Origin: a bacterium | Lineage (GTDB): Bacteria; Myxococcota_A; Bradymonadia; UBA7976; UBA1532 | DNA: 64,000 nt | Assembly: GCA_030427205.1 (NCBI GenBank) | Contig: JAUHXC010000046.1 | Span: 1 to 64,000, forward strand | Direction: 5' to 3' | Shown here: in pieces, positions 63,802 through 64,000 of the stretch | How the letters are laid out: each line of letters opens with the position of its first letter | Numbering within the stretch: position 1 is the first letter of the stretch | The notes under the pieces: model-generated | Seen by the model: only the letters and a program-made list of their open reading frames with translations | The model's database searches: none | Told to the model about the DNA's origin: nothing | Made by a program: the position numbers and the translations under genes

Positions 63802-64000
63802 TCAGCTGCGGGCGATGGGACCCAGGCACTTCTCGGGCACCGCGAAGGCGTCGACCAGCGTCCGGGCGTCGGGCCGCAGCTCGGCGCACAGCGTATCGAC
63901 CTCGCTGCACACCGCCCGCGCCTTGCCGCCGTCGAGGTAGCCATTCTCCAGGAACCACGCCCGGCCTTTCTCGATGGCATACAGCCCGTGCAGCCGCACC
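63802..64000 (-). CDS. acyl-CoA oxidase/dehydrogenase, C-terminal fragment (continues beyond the window)
   Basis: The last 65 or so residues of a leftward gene whose start lies beyond the right edge. The segment LHGLYAIEKGRAWFLENGYL, followed by a KARAVCSEVDTLCAEL helix, RPDARTLVDAF and VPEKCLGPIA, matches the C-terminal helical end of acyl-CoA oxidases and related dehydrogenases ('LYAL-x-x-IE-x-D-x-(G/A)WFLE-G-x', then 'LCxExRPxAxxLVDAFxIPD'). This suggests a fatty-acid beta-oxidation flavoenzyme. The active-site and FAD-binding parts are outside the window, so oxidase and dehydrogenase cannot be separated. Confidence 0.7.
   Translation of the reverse strand, partial: VRLHGLYAIEKGRAWFLENGYLDGGKARAVCSEVDTLCAELRPDARTLVDAFAVPEKCLGPIARS

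Overview
This 64 kb window is very GC-rich chromosomal DNA. It is dominated by exported, modular, Cys- and Asp-rich proteins: lipoproteins with Asp-Ala linkers, thrombospondin type-3 calcium repeats, MopE-like metal-binding motifs and PPC-like domains. This style is typical of Myxococcota and Bradymonadia-type deltaproteobacteria. I infer such a Gram-negative organism; no rRNA or tRNA gene is present to fix the taxonomy.

Left part (1-14674). A small exported nidogen-like protein comes first, then an intergenic 19-bp tandem repeat, then a polymorphic-toxin-like gene with a putative immunity gene 3 bp downstream. Upstream of the toxin is a relic of an IS66-family transposase. Next come rtcB (RNA ligase), a formylglycine-generating-enzyme-fold lipoprotein lacking the catalytic cysteines, a GH31 lipoprotein resembling sulfoquinovosidases, an RND/MMPL-type membrane exporter, an exported protein of unknown function and a lipoprotein with a cytochrome-c-like domain carrying an unusual CxCH motif.

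Central part (15026-57422). Seven genes on the + strand are packed into about 42.4 kb with gaps of 62 bp or less or 4-base overlaps. All encode exported proteins, about 14,000 residues in total. The order is giant A (4119 aa), Cys-rich lipoprotein C (2420 aa), Ig-like lipoprotein P (1811 aa), small exported Q (367 aa), P' (1471 aa, paralog of P), Q' (381 aa, paralog of Q), giant B (3517 aa, paralog of A). It reads as a single operon made by duplicating a P-Q module and a giant-protein module. A and B are colinear until their C-termini, where A has a VHL-beta-like domain and B a PPC-like domain. Both contain several copies of a domain of about 230 residues that I cannot name, and both carry a von Willebrand A domain that has lost metal-site residues. 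A sigma70-like promoter and a leader hairpin precede giant A. This locus is the best candidate for an undescribed system; I infer a surface-displayed, calcium-dependent adhesive or contact structure.

Right part (57500-64000). A stand-alone molybdopterin oxidoreductase with a probable Asp ligand to Mo lies downstream. A convergent lipoprotein follows with 13 EGF-like and 6 PPC-like repeats. The C-terminus of an acyl-CoA oxidase/dehydrogenase runs off the right edge.
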